Shown here: piece by piece, positions 55,726-62,995 of the stretch
Numbering within the stretch: position 1 is the stretch's first letter
How the letters are laid out: each line of letters begins with the position of its first letter
NCBI GenBank assembly: GCA_017470505.1
Contig: JAFUYO010000053.1
Location: 1-64,000 of the forward strand
DNA length: 64,000 bases
Direction of reading: 5' to 3'
Source: Butyrivibrio sp.
GTDB taxonomy: Bacteria > Bacillota > Clostridia > Lachnospirales > Lachnospiraceae
Program-made: the position numbers and the translations under genes
The notes under the pieces: model-generated
Databases searched by the model: none
What the model saw: only the letters and a program-made list of their open reading frames with translations
What the model was told of the DNA's origin: nothing

Positions 55726-55900
55726 TTTTCCAAGTTTATTAGGATTTAAAGTATTCATATGGTCTAACGAAGGCAAACCTTTAGAACCTGTACATATCCA
55801 TGTATCAAAAGGAATTCCCTCAAAAAATGCAACTAAGTTCTGGATATTAAGTAATGGAAAAGTTGAACTAAGTGATAATGGGTCGCAACTTATACTTTAA
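55718..55900 (+). CDS. DUF4160-like protein, probably truncated
   Basis: A 60-residue product starting MPSFPSLLGFKVFIWSNEG, with PVHIHVSKG and TKFWILSNGK. This is the N-terminal DUF4160 pattern (a small beta fold with a conserved His-x-His). Full-length members run to about 80-90 residues and end with a helix carrying a Trp and Phe; here a stop follows the NGSQLIL segment and none of the downstream frames restores that helix. It is either a shortened form or a decayed gene. It overlaps the preceding gene by 8 bp, with AAGGAAG as ribosome site. Confidence 0.65.
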   Translation: MPSFPSLLGFKVFIWSNEGKPLEPVHIHVSKGIPSKNATKFWILSNGKVELSDNGSQLIL

Positions 55901-55948
55901 GGTAAAAGCAACGTTCCATGACAAACAAAACTAAACTAAACATTTAAT

Positions 55949-55975
55949 AAAAAGAGCTGTTGACAGCTCTTTTTT
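55949..55975 (+). terminator. Terminator between the DUF4160-like gene and parA
   Basis: AAAAAGAGCTG (55949-55959) and CAGCTCTTTTT (55964-55974) form an 11-bp stem with a TTGA loop and a T-run. The A-tract on the other side makes it potentially bidirectional. Confidence 0.93.
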
Positions 55976-56004
55976 ATTGAGTATCTATAGAGGTATTTTT
56001 GTGG

Positions 56005-56010
56005 TACAAT
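56005..56010 (+). promoter_or_regulatory. Probable extended -10 promoter of parA
   Basis: TACAAT preceded by TGG, a TGn extension. No good -35 is visible 17 bp upstream. It lies 35 bp before the parA ATG and 30 bp after a terminator, so a promoter is expected here. Confidence 0.5.
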
Positions 56011-56044
56011 CAGTATAGCGTTTTGAAAAAATAGTGGAGGAATT

Positions 56045-56812
56045 ATGGGAAGAGTTATTGCAATAGCTAACCAGAAGGGTGGAGTAGGTAAGACTACCAC
56101 CTCTATCAATCTCTCTGCCGCTTTGGGTGCGGAGGGGAAAAAGGTTCTCGTCATCGATACAGATCCGCAGGGCAATACGACGAGCGGACTCGGCCTTGAC
56201 AAGAACGAACTTGATAAAACAATTTATGAGCTGCTCATCGGAGAAATCACAACCGATGAAGCAATCTACAAGGATGTATGTCCGGGCGTGGACATCATAC
56301 CTTCTAATGTAAATCTCGCAGCCGTTGAGATCGAGCTCATCGATTCCGAAGACAAAGAGTTCATATTGAGAAATTCACTCAGCGAAGTGAGAGACAACTA
56401 CGATTTCATCATCATCGACTGCCCTCCGTCACTTAGTATGCTCACGGTCAATGCGATGACAACTGCCAACACGGTTCTCGTACCGATCCAGTGTGAGTAC
56501 TACGCACTTGAAGGACTCAGCCAGCTCGTTCACACAGTCAACCTCGTGAAGGACAGACTTAACCCTGAACTCGAGATGGAAGGAGTTGTGTTCACGATGT
56601 TTGACGCCAGAACAAATCTCTCGCTTCAGGTTGTCGAGAACGTAAAAGAGAACATAGATGAGAATGTCTACAAGACAATAATTCCGAGAAACATTCGACT
56701 TGCGGAGGCACCAAGTTACGGTCAGCCCATCAATATCTATGAACCCAAGTCAGCCGGCGCAGAGGCGTATCGTCTTCTTGCCAAGGAAGTGATTGAGAGA
56801 AAATTCGCCTGA
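56045..56812 (+). CDS. parA: Chromosome partitioning ATPase ParA (Soj)
   Basis: A 255-residue deviant-Walker ATPase that, with ParB and parS, segregates origins and modulates DnaA. The P-loop is KGGVGKTT (11-18) with the signature first Lys; the switch region has DTDPQGNTTSG; DFIIIDCPPSLSML follows. The C-terminal part has IPRNIRLAEAPSYGQPI. GTGGAGG precedes the ATG. ParB is encoded 215 bp downstream. Confidence 0.96.
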   Translation: MGRVIAIANQKGGVGKTTTSINLSAALGAEGKKVLVIDTDPQGNTTSGLGLDKNELDKTIYELLIGEITTDEAIYKDVCPGVDIIPSNVNLAAVEIELIDSEDKEFILRNSLSEVRDNYDFIIIDCPPSLSMLTVNAMTTANTVLVPIQCEYYALEGLSQLVHTVNLVKDRLNPELEMEGVVFTMFDARTNLSLQVVENVKENIDENVYKTIIPRNIRLAEAPSYGQPINIYEPKSAGAEAYRLLAKEVIERKFA

Positions 56813-57027
56813 ACTACCATGTACACATTGCATTAAAGACAAGTCATCTGGCAATAATACTACAGTACAATATGCGAACAACTGCAACAAATTATGAATT
56901 GAATTATATTTCAGAAATCTGCATGTACAGCGGATTTCGTTAGAGATGATTCAGAATGAAAATAGGCTGCTGCAGTTAGCTACTAAAAATCAGCGCGAAA
57001 AAATAAAAGAATTATCGGAGGAAATAA

Positions 57028-57942
57028 ATGGCACCAAAGAGTACAAAGAGAGGACTGGGAAAGGGACTTGACGCAATGATCCCCGCCAAGGTTTCTTCTC
57101 CAAAGAAAGCTGCAGCAGCACAAGCAGTTTCTGAGGAGAAGACACCGGTTGAGGGACAGGTAACGATCGTCAACATAACCAAGGTCGAGCCCAACAGGAA
57201 TCAGCCCAGGAAAACTTTTGATGAGGACAAGCTCTTAGAGCTTGCCGACTCTATAAAACAGCACGGAATACTTGAGCCCCTGACAGTAGTTGACAGGGGT
57301 GACCACTATGAGATAGTCGGAGGTGAGAGAAGGTGGCGAGCAGCCAAGAAACTCGACCTCAAGGAAGTTCCGGTTATCATCAGGAATCTCACCGAGCAGC
57401 AGATCGCTGAGATTGCGCTCATCGACAACCTGCAGAGAGAGGACATCAATCCGATAGAAGAGTCGCTTGCTTTTAAGAGGCTCATCGATGAGTTTGATTA
57501 CACCCAGGACCAGGTGGCTGAGAAGATGTCAAAGAGCAGAGTTTATATCACAAACTCATTAAGGCTCCTTAAGCTCACCGAGTCTGTCAGACAGATGATC
57601 ATCGACGGTCAGATCACAAGCGGTCACGGCAGATCACTCATCTCAGTAGACGATCCTGAGGAGCAGTTCCAGCTCGCACAGAAGATCTTCGATGAGAAGA
57701 TGAGCGTTCGTGAGACTGAGAAGATGGTGAAGAATCTCGGTAAGACGGGAAAGAAAAAATCTTCCAGCAAAGGCAACTCAAGTGTCGACGCAGTATACAG
57801 GGATGAGTCCGAGAAGTGCAAGCAGGCACTTGGAACCAAGGTTGAAATTACGTCCAAGGGCGACGGAGTCGGAGTCATCGAGATTGAATTTTACAACAAC
57901 GACGACCTTGAGAAAATCATTGGAAGGCTTTGCAGAGAATAA
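57028..57942 (+). CDS. parB: Chromosome partitioning protein ParB (Spo0J)
   Basis: A 304-residue CTPase/DNA-binding protein. The N-terminal RGLGKGLDAMIP (8-19) contacts ParA. The CTP-binding ParB motif GERRWRAAK (99-107) and the helix-turn-helix region with DQVAEKMSKSRVYITNSLRL follow, then a Ser/Lys-rich linker and a dimerisation domain ending KIIGRLCRE. Three matching parS sites lie 1.8-1.9 kb upstream. TCGGAGG precedes the ATG. The 215 bp before it show only a short inverted repeat and no gene. Confidence 0.96.
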   Translation: MAPKSTKRGLGKGLDAMIPAKVSSPKKAAAAQAVSEEKTPVEGQVTIVNITKVEPNRNQPRKTFDEDKLLELADSIKQHGILEPLTVVDRGDHYEIVGGERRWRAAKKLDLKEVPVIIRNLTEQQIAEIALIDNLQREDINPIEESLAFKRLIDEFDYTQDQVAEKMSKSRVYITNSLRLLKLTESVRQMIIDGQITSGHGRSLISVDDPEEQFQLAQKIFDEKMSVRETEKMVKNLGKTGKKKSSSKGNSSVDAVYRDESEKCKQALGTKVEITSKGDGVGVIEIEFYNNDDLEKIIGRLCRE

Positions 57943-58073
57943 GTACTGTCAAGGTACATGAGTGGTACGCCGAACGATGACAAACGTAGCTTTAGATGAG
58001 ATAGAAAATTCAAGTAAATTATGAATGACAGCAGAGCACATGATGGACATCAAAAGAAAAGGTCAGATTAAAC

Positions 58074-58595
58074 ATGAACAGTAACATATTAAGCGCCATC
58101 GGATTAGGCTCACTTGATCCGGCAATCATTTTTATTATACTGATCCTTCTTATAATAGTTCTTTTCATACTGCTCATCCTGACAGGCAGTCGGATAAAAA
58201 AACTTGAGAAGAAATACTCAAGGTTCATGAAAGGCAAGGAAGCGGATTCGCTCGAGGATGAGATAATCGGTCTCTTCGAGGACAACAGGCTGATAAGGGA
58301 TGAAAACGAAAAGAACAGGAAGGACATATTAAGTATCAACAAGCGCCTTGCAAGGAGCGTCCAGAAGGTCGGGCTTTCGAGGTACGACGCTTTCAACTCG
58401 AGCGGCGGAGGACTCAGCTTCGCGCTGTGTATGCTCGATGAGAACGACAACGGATTTTTGCTCAACTCAGTTCACGGAACAGACGGTATCAACTACTCCT
58501 ATGCCAAGGAGATTAACGCAGGAATTGCAGACACTGAGATGAGCAAGGACGAGAAGAAGGCGCTGGAAATTGCGCTTGGTGGCAGAGACAAGTAA
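58074..58595 (+). CDS. DUF4446 family protein
   Basis: A 173-residue protein with one N-terminal transmembrane helix (about 17-40), a charged coiled-coil-like stretch (about 42-95) and a C-terminal domain containing SRYDAFNSSGGGLSFALCML. This is the DUF4446 family, usually encoded next to parA-parB in clostridia; the role is unknown, and a link to membrane attachment of the origin is only a guess. AAAAGG lies before the ATG. It follows parB by 131 bp. Confidence 0.9.
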   Translation: MNSNILSAIGLGSLDPAIIFIILILLIIVLFILLILTGSRIKKLEKKYSRFMKGKEADSLEDEIIGLFEDNRLIRDENEKNRKDILSINKRLARSVQKVGLSRYDAFNSSGGGLSFALCMLDENDNGFLLNSVHGTDGINYSYAKEINAGIADTEMSKDEKKALEIALGGRDK

Positions 58596-58702
58596 GAACA
58601 TGTCTTACAGAATTAGCGTCCATATGAACAGGCAAGATATAATTGAATAAGACGAAATATAATTCATCAAATCTATAAAAAATATAGTTGGAGGAGATCA
58701 AA

Positions 58703-59989
58703 ATGATCGACATTAAATTTTTAAGAGAGAACCCGGACGCAGTCAGGGAGAACATCAAAAAGAAATTCCAGGATGAGAAGCTTCCCCTCGTTGACGAGGT
58801 GATAAAGCTCGACGAGGAGAGAAGGAAGACCCAGCAGGAGGCCGACGAGATAAGAGCGCACAGGAACAAGATTTCCAAGGAAATCGGCGCGCTCATGGCT
58901 CAGGGCAAGAAGGAAGAGGGCATGGCACTCAAGGACGAGGTTGCCAAGGAGGCAAAGCGTCTTGAGGAGCTCGAGGCAAAGCAGAAGGAGCTCGACGATC
59001 AGGTCACAGGCAAGATGATGATCATCCCTCAGATAATCGACGAGTCAGTGCCGATCGGAAAAGATGACTCTGAGAACGTCGAGATCCAGAAGTACGGCGA
59101 GCCCGTTGTTCCCGATTTTGAGATCCCTTATCACACAGATATTATGGAGAACTTTAACGGCATAGACCTCGACGCAGCCAGAAGAGTTGCAGGAAACGGT
59201 TTCTACTATTTAATGGGTGACATCGCAAGACTCCACTCGGCTGTCATCAGCTACGCGAGAGACTTCATGATCGACAGGGGCTTCACCTACTGCGTTCCTC
59301 CTTTCATGATCCATGGCAATGTGGTTGCAGGTGTCATGAGCTTCCCCGAGATGGAGGCCATGATGTACAAGATCGAGGGCGAGGACCTCTACCTCATCGG
59401 AACCAGCGAGCACTCAATGATCGGCAAGTTCATCGACCAGATCATCCCCGAGGAACAGATGCCGCTCTCACTCACCAGCTACTCACCCTGTTTCAGAAAA
59501 GAGAAGGGTGCGCACGGCATAGAGGAGAGAGGTGTTTACAGGATACATCAGTTTGAGAAACAGGAGATGGTAGTCATCTGTAAGCCCGAGGATTCCAAGA
59601 CCTGGTATGACAAGCTCTGGCAGAATACGGTAGATCTTTTCAGAACTCTCGATATTCCCGTAAGGACACTGGAGTGCTGTTCAGGAGACCTTGCTGACCT
59701 CAAGTGCAAGTCATGCGACGTCGAGGCCTGGTCACCCAGACAGAAGAAGTACTTCGAAGTCGGCAGCTGCTCGAACCTGGGCGATGCACAGGCAAGGCGT
59801 CTCAAGATCAGGATAAAGGGCAAGGACGGCAACTACCTCGCACACACACTCAACAATACGGTCGTTGCTCCGCCAAGAATGCTCATCGCATTTTTGGAAA
59901 ACAACCTTCAGGCAGACGGAAGCGTCAGGATTCCTGAAGTTCTCCGCCCATACATGGGAGGAAAAGAAGTACTGATCCCGAACAAATAA
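58703..59989 (+). CDS. serS: Serine-tRNA ligase
   Basis: A 428-residue class II synthetase. The N-terminal antiparallel coiled coil (about 28-100) grips the tRNA variable arm. Motif 2 lies in FRKEKGAHGIEERGVYRIHQ and motif 3 in NNTVVAPPRMLIAFLE. The serine-site loop includes TSEHSMIGKF. The start is at ATG 58703, after GGAGGAGATCAAA; an in-frame ATG at 58688 would overlap that site. No T-box leader is visible in the 107-bp spacer. Confidence 0.97.
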   Translation: MIDIKFLRENPDAVRENIKKKFQDEKLPLVDEVIKLDEERRKTQQEADEIRAHRNKISKEIGALMAQGKKEEGMALKDEVAKEAKRLEELEAKQKELDDQVTGKMMIIPQIIDESVPIGKDDSENVEIQKYGEPVVPDFEIPYHTDIMENFNGIDLDAARRVAGNGFYYLMGDIARLHSAVISYARDFMIDRGFTYCVPPFMIHGNVVAGVMSFPEMEAMMYKIEGEDLYLIGTSEHSMIGKFIDQIIPEEQMPLSLTSYSPCFRKEKGAHGIEERGVYRIHQFEKQEMVVICKPEDSKTWYDKLWQNTVDLFRTLDIPVRTLECCSGDLADLKCKSCDVEAWSPRQKKYFEVGSCSNLGDAQARRLKIRIKGKDGNYLAHTLNNTVVAPPRMLIAFLENNLQADGSVRIPEVLRPYMGGKEVLIPNK

Positions 59990-60014
59990 AACCAGGAAGA
60001 GAGGTGAAATCTCG

Positions 60015-60896
60015 TTGCACAGATTTTTGAGAGCAGTCGGGTTTTCAAAAATTAAAGACAGAAAAGATCTTCAGCGGATCATCGCAAACTCCATACAGCA
60101 CTCGGACAGAAGCGGCTATGTCATCAACAAAGAGGGGGTTATGCTCGCTGAGTTTTTCAGAGATTTTGCCGACGACATGGGGATCTGCGTATGTGGAGAG
60201 TTCGACGACGAGGATAAGTTTCTCTACGAATACTACTACCCGTACCTGACTCCGTCTGCAGTCAGCACTGAGGAGGACATAACCGTGGAGCGGCACGCTG
60301 CGCTTTTTTCCTACGCGGGCGTGTGCAACGAGCCCAGGTTCGGAGTGACACTTATCTTTTACCTGCAGAACATAATCCCCTATATCAAGTTTGAGAACGA
60401 GGGACGATTTCCCGTGAGGGGAATAAGTCTCTCACTCTCTGCTCTGTCCATAAAGGGGCAGATCATGATGCCGATCGCCAAGACCGAGGAGGAGAAAGAG
60501 GCCGCCAGGAGAAAGAACGGCTACCGCAACAAGCTCATCAACAGCGCGCGGCGCGGCGATGAGAATGCCATCGAGTCACTGACGCTCGACGACATGGACC
60601 TGTACTCCACAATCTCCAAGAAGATCAGGAAGCAGGACATCTACACGCTGGTTGACACGAGCTTCATGCCCTACGGCGTTGAGTGCGACCAGTACACGGT
60701 CCTGGGTGAGATCAGGGAGAAGAGAATGGTCACCAATTTCCTCACAGGCGAAAAAGTGCACATATTAAAGATAATCTGCAACGAGATAGAGTTCGACGTC
60801 TGCATCAACGAGGCGGACCTCCTCGGAGAGCCCGAAATCGGCAGACGATTCAAGGGAAATATCTGGATGCAGGGAGTCATAAACTTTCCGCACTGA
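60015..60896 (+). CDS. DUF3881 family protein
   Basis: A 293-residue soluble protein starting MHRFLRAVGFSKIKDRKDLQ. This is the DUF3881 family, essentially confined to Lachnospiraceae and of unknown function. The central part has CNEPRFGVTLIFYLQNII and a long basic helix near 155-185; YTVLGEIREKRMVTNFLTGE lies late in the protein. It starts with TTG after AGAGAGGTG. It is encoded 25 bp after serS and is probably in the same transcript. Confidence 0.88.
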   Translation: MHRFLRAVGFSKIKDRKDLQRIIANSIQHSDRSGYVINKEGVMLAEFFRDFADDMGICVCGEFDDEDKFLYEYYYPYLTPSAVSTEEDITVERHAALFSYAGVCNEPRFGVTLIFYLQNIIPYIKFENEGRFPVRGISLSLSALSIKGQIMMPIAKTEEEKEAARRKNGYRNKLINSARRGDENAIESLTLDDMDLYSTISKKIRKQDIYTLVDTSFMPYGVECDQYTVLGEIREKRMVTNFLTGEKVHILKIICNEIEFDVCINEADLLGEPEIGRRFKGNIWMQGVINFPH

Positions 60897-60984
60897 ATGT
60901 CTATGTGTTTCGTAAATGAAACATGTAGTCAGTATTTCCCTAAGTAGTTATGAAAAAACATAAGTAAGAAGAAAGGAGACAAAG

Positions 60985-61692
60985 ATGTCAACACCACATA
61001 ACAGCGCCGAGAAAGGCGATATTGCAAAGACCGTCCTGATGCCGGGAGACCCGCTGCGCGCGAAGTTCATCGCAGAGAATTTTTTAACTGACGTAAAGTG
61101 CTTCAACGAAGTCAGGGGAATGCTTGGCTTTACCGGTAAGTACGAGGGCAAGGAAGTATCCGTCATGGGTCACGGAATGGGAATTCCCTCAATCGGAATC
61201 TACACCTACGAGCTCTACAACTTCTATGACGTAGACAATATCATAAGAGTTGGCAGTGCCGGCGGACTTCAGGACAACGTAAATGTCCGCGATATCATCT
61301 TTGCCATGGGTGCGCACACAGACTCCAACTATGGGTTCCAGTTCGGACTCCCCGGGACATTCTGCCCGACAGCTACCTTCGAGATCCTCGAAAAGGCCGT
61401 TGCAATCGCCAGAGAAAAGAACGTTCCTTTCCACGTAGGCAATGTCCTCGCCTCCGACGCCTTCTACAAGAAGTGCAACGAGAGCGAGCTCTACCGTAAC
61501 ATGGGCGCGCTGGCAGTTGAGATGGAGACTGTAGCTCTCTACATGAACGCCGCGGAGGCCGGTAAGAACGCGCTCACCATCCTAACCGTCTCCGACCATC
61601 TCTTCAAGACCGAGGAGCTCTCCGCCGCCGAGCGCCAGACGAGCTTCACCGACATGATGGAGATCGCCCTAAAGACAGCAATCCAGCTCTAA
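60985..61692 (+). CDS. deoD: Purine-nucleoside phosphorylase, DeoD type
   Basis: A 235-residue phosphorylase that splits purine (deoxy)nucleosides into base and (deoxy)ribose-1-phosphate, a salvage step. It has MPGDPLRAKFIAENFL near the N-terminus with phosphate-binding Arg, then IRVGSAGGLQDNVNVRD, the nucleoside-binding EMETVALYMNAAE and the catalytic Asp in TVSDHLF. It belongs to the hexameric type. GAAAGGAG precedes the ATG and a strong terminator follows. Confidence 0.96.
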   Translation: MSTPHNSAEKGDIAKTVLMPGDPLRAKFIAENFLTDVKCFNEVRGMLGFTGKYEGKEVSVMGHGMGIPSIGIYTYELYNFYDVDNIIRVGSAGGLQDNVNVRDIIFAMGAHTDSNYGFQFGLPGTFCPTATFEILEKAVAIAREKNVPFHVGNVLASDAFYKKCNESELYRNMGALAVEMETVALYMNAAEAGKNALTILTVSDHLFKTEELSAAERQTSFTDMMEIALKTAIQL

Positions 61693-61700
61693 AATATTTT

Positions 61701-61735
61701 CCCCTGCTCTACCGAAAGGCATAGCAGGGGTTTTT
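61701..61735 (+). terminator. Terminator of deoD
   Basis: CCCCTGCT (61701-61708) and AGCAGGGG (61723-61730) form an 8-bp GC-rich stem followed directly by TTTTT. Confidence 0.94.
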
Positions 61736-61815
61736 CAACCAAGTGACAGAACAGCTGATATGATCAGGACATTTGTAGGACAAACCTTGTACAAAAGAAA
61801 GCAGGAGGAAACATT

Positions 61816-62016
61816 ATGATCAGTACAGGAATGCAGGAGTTGATGGAAGATATACGAACAGAAGGTGTGACCATTGGAATAACAAAAGGACGTATTGAGG
61901 GCCGCGTCCTTGCTCGCTACGAAGACGGGATGTCCATCGAGGATATAGCAGCAAAGTGTAAGATATCAGTTGAAAAAGTAAAAGAAATCATTGCCAATTC
62001 AACAGTGACAACGTAA
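61816..62016 (+). CDS. Small HTH-like protein, resembles C-terminus of Rpn/PD-(D/E)XK transposase family
   Basis: A 66-residue protein. The first half has the EGVTIGITKGRIEGRVLARY pattern and the second a short helical pair, MSIEDIAAKCKISVEKVKEI. Both resemble the C-terminal tails of Rpn-type recombination-promoting nucleases, where such segments follow a PD-(D/E)XK domain that is missing here. It has a very good ribosome site (AGGAGG, 7 bp), so it may be expressed on its own rather than be debris. The downstream spacer contains CCCTGCCC and GGGGCA but no clear terminator. Confidence 0.6.
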   Translation: MISTGMQELMEDIRTEGVTIGITKGRIEGRVLARYEDGMSIEDIAAKCKISVEKVKEIIANSTVTT

Positions 62017-62126
62017 CACCTACCCCCTGCCCAGCCTCCATGCCGCGCAGGGGCACTTTTATGCCCCAAAACCCTCAAAAAGGGCAACAAAAAAAGGACC
62101 CCGCATCATCTATCGCGAAATCCCTG

Positions 62127-62600
62127 TTAGTCAATCACTGTGCTGGTCCTGTCCAGAACGAGTAACTTCATATAATAATTAACCAATCTCTTCTCCCGAC
62201 CTGACAGCTGGTGATAATAGAAGATCAGCTCCCGGTCGTCCACCGACATCCACTTGATGAGCTGCTGTGCCGAAAAATCAGAGCACTCTGACAAAAACTT
62301 CTGATACAGCGCATCCTGTCCTTCCTTGATGTCATCATCCGTAACAACATAGTCTACAGCCTTGATATCGCCGTTCTCCTTGCTGGAGCTGGCCACCGAC
62401 AACTTGATCAGTCTCGAAAGCGACACCTTGTAATAAGCTGAGAGCTTGTACAGTGCATCTGTAGGTGGCATCAGCCTTGCGGTCTCGTAATGAGAGTATG
62501 TAGCCCTCGTAATTCCCAGATACTTGGCGACCTCATCCTGCGTGTGACCCGAGTCGGTCCGTAGAAGTCTCAAGTATTGAGAAAGAGGAGAATCATTCAT
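62127..62600 (-). CDS. XRE-family transcriptional regulator
   Basis: A 157-residue protein with an N-terminal lambda-repressor-type HTH (about 6-62, including TQDEVAKYLGITRATYSHYE) and a C-terminal helical part of about 90 residues of unknown class. AGGAGG precedes the ATG. It is transcribed away from the surface protein gene at 62996; the shared upstream DNA contains several palindromes, one of them between the -35 and -10 of that gene, so I infer that it represses the surface gene and possibly itself. Confidence 0.88.
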   Translation of the reverse strand: MNDSPLSQYLRLLRTDSGHTQDEVAKYLGITRATYSHYETARLMPPTDALYKLSAYYKVSLSRLIKLSVASSSKENGDIKAVDYVVTDDDIKEGQDALYQKFLSECSDFSAQQLIKWMSVDDRELIFYYHQLSGREKRLVNYYMKLLVLDRTSTVID

Positions 62601-62769
62601 AAATTTTACCTCCTAAAAAACCATTTGGCTTTCACAACACACATATACTATAAAGCTTTTGGTAGCATTCCGCTACAAAAAGAGTCTATATATATCCAAA
62701 AAGTTCTTTAAGATGGTATAAATATCATACACCAATCTGCCGATAAATTACAAGACAAAATATAAAAAG

Positions 62770-62783
62770 CGCATAATTATGCG
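62770..62783. promoter_or_regulatory. Palindromic site in the XRE/surface-gene spacer
   Basis: CGCATAATTATGCG, a perfect 14-bp palindrome. The rest of the 395-bp spacer 62601-62995 also holds GTAGC with GCTAC near 62662-62676 and an imperfect GTAT-ATAC palindrome near 62716-62730. It may be an operator. Confidence 0.45.
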
Positions 62784-62858
62784 ATACAAGGTATTGTACA
62801 GGCCATGTTCATAAAATAGTCGATTTTTATAAAATATCGATTAAATATCAAAATGTGC

Positions 62859-62886
62859 TTGCACGATATTGAAAATATCGTATAAT
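62859..62886 (+). promoter_or_regulatory. Promoter of the surface protein gene with embedded operator
   Basis: TTGCAC (62859-62864) and TATAAT (62881-62886) with a 16-bp spacer. The spacer is filled by a perfect palindrome: ACGATATT (62863-62870), GAA, AATATCGT (62874-62881). A looser copy (TCGATTTTT with AAATATCGA) spans 62820-62840. A repressor bound there would block RNA polymerase. Confidence 0.78.
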
Positions 62887-62896
62887 TATTGTAGTC

Positions 62897-62968
62897 GCCG
62901 CGTTCAGTGGTGTCATTTTGCACCCATGAACGCGCGGCAAAGCGCGAATCTTTAGCCAAAGGCTAAGA
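62897..62968 (+). other. Structured 5' leader of the surface protein gene
   Basis: Hairpin 1 pairs CGCGTTCA (62899-62906) with TGAACGCG (62927-62934), extended by GGTG with CACC toward the loop and GCCG with CGGC outside. Hairpin 2 pairs TTAGCC (62952-62957) with GGCTAA (62961-62966). They fall between the predicted start near 62893 and GAAAGGAG. It may stabilise the message or be a regulatory RNA; it does not match a riboswitch class that I recognise. Confidence 0.55.
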
Positions 62969-62995
62969 AATATGTGTTGTGAAAGGAGAAGTTTT

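Noticed and set aside
58596-58702. T-box leader for serS
   Set aside because: The 107-bp spacer is too short and has no T-box sequence or terminator hairpin.
62887-62990. c-di-GMP riboswitch upstream of the surface protein gene
   Set aside because: CGGCAAAGC and the AAAGGCTAAG segment look superficially like GEMM elements, but the paired helices and tetraloop-receptor elements of c-di-GMP-I or -II could not be placed.
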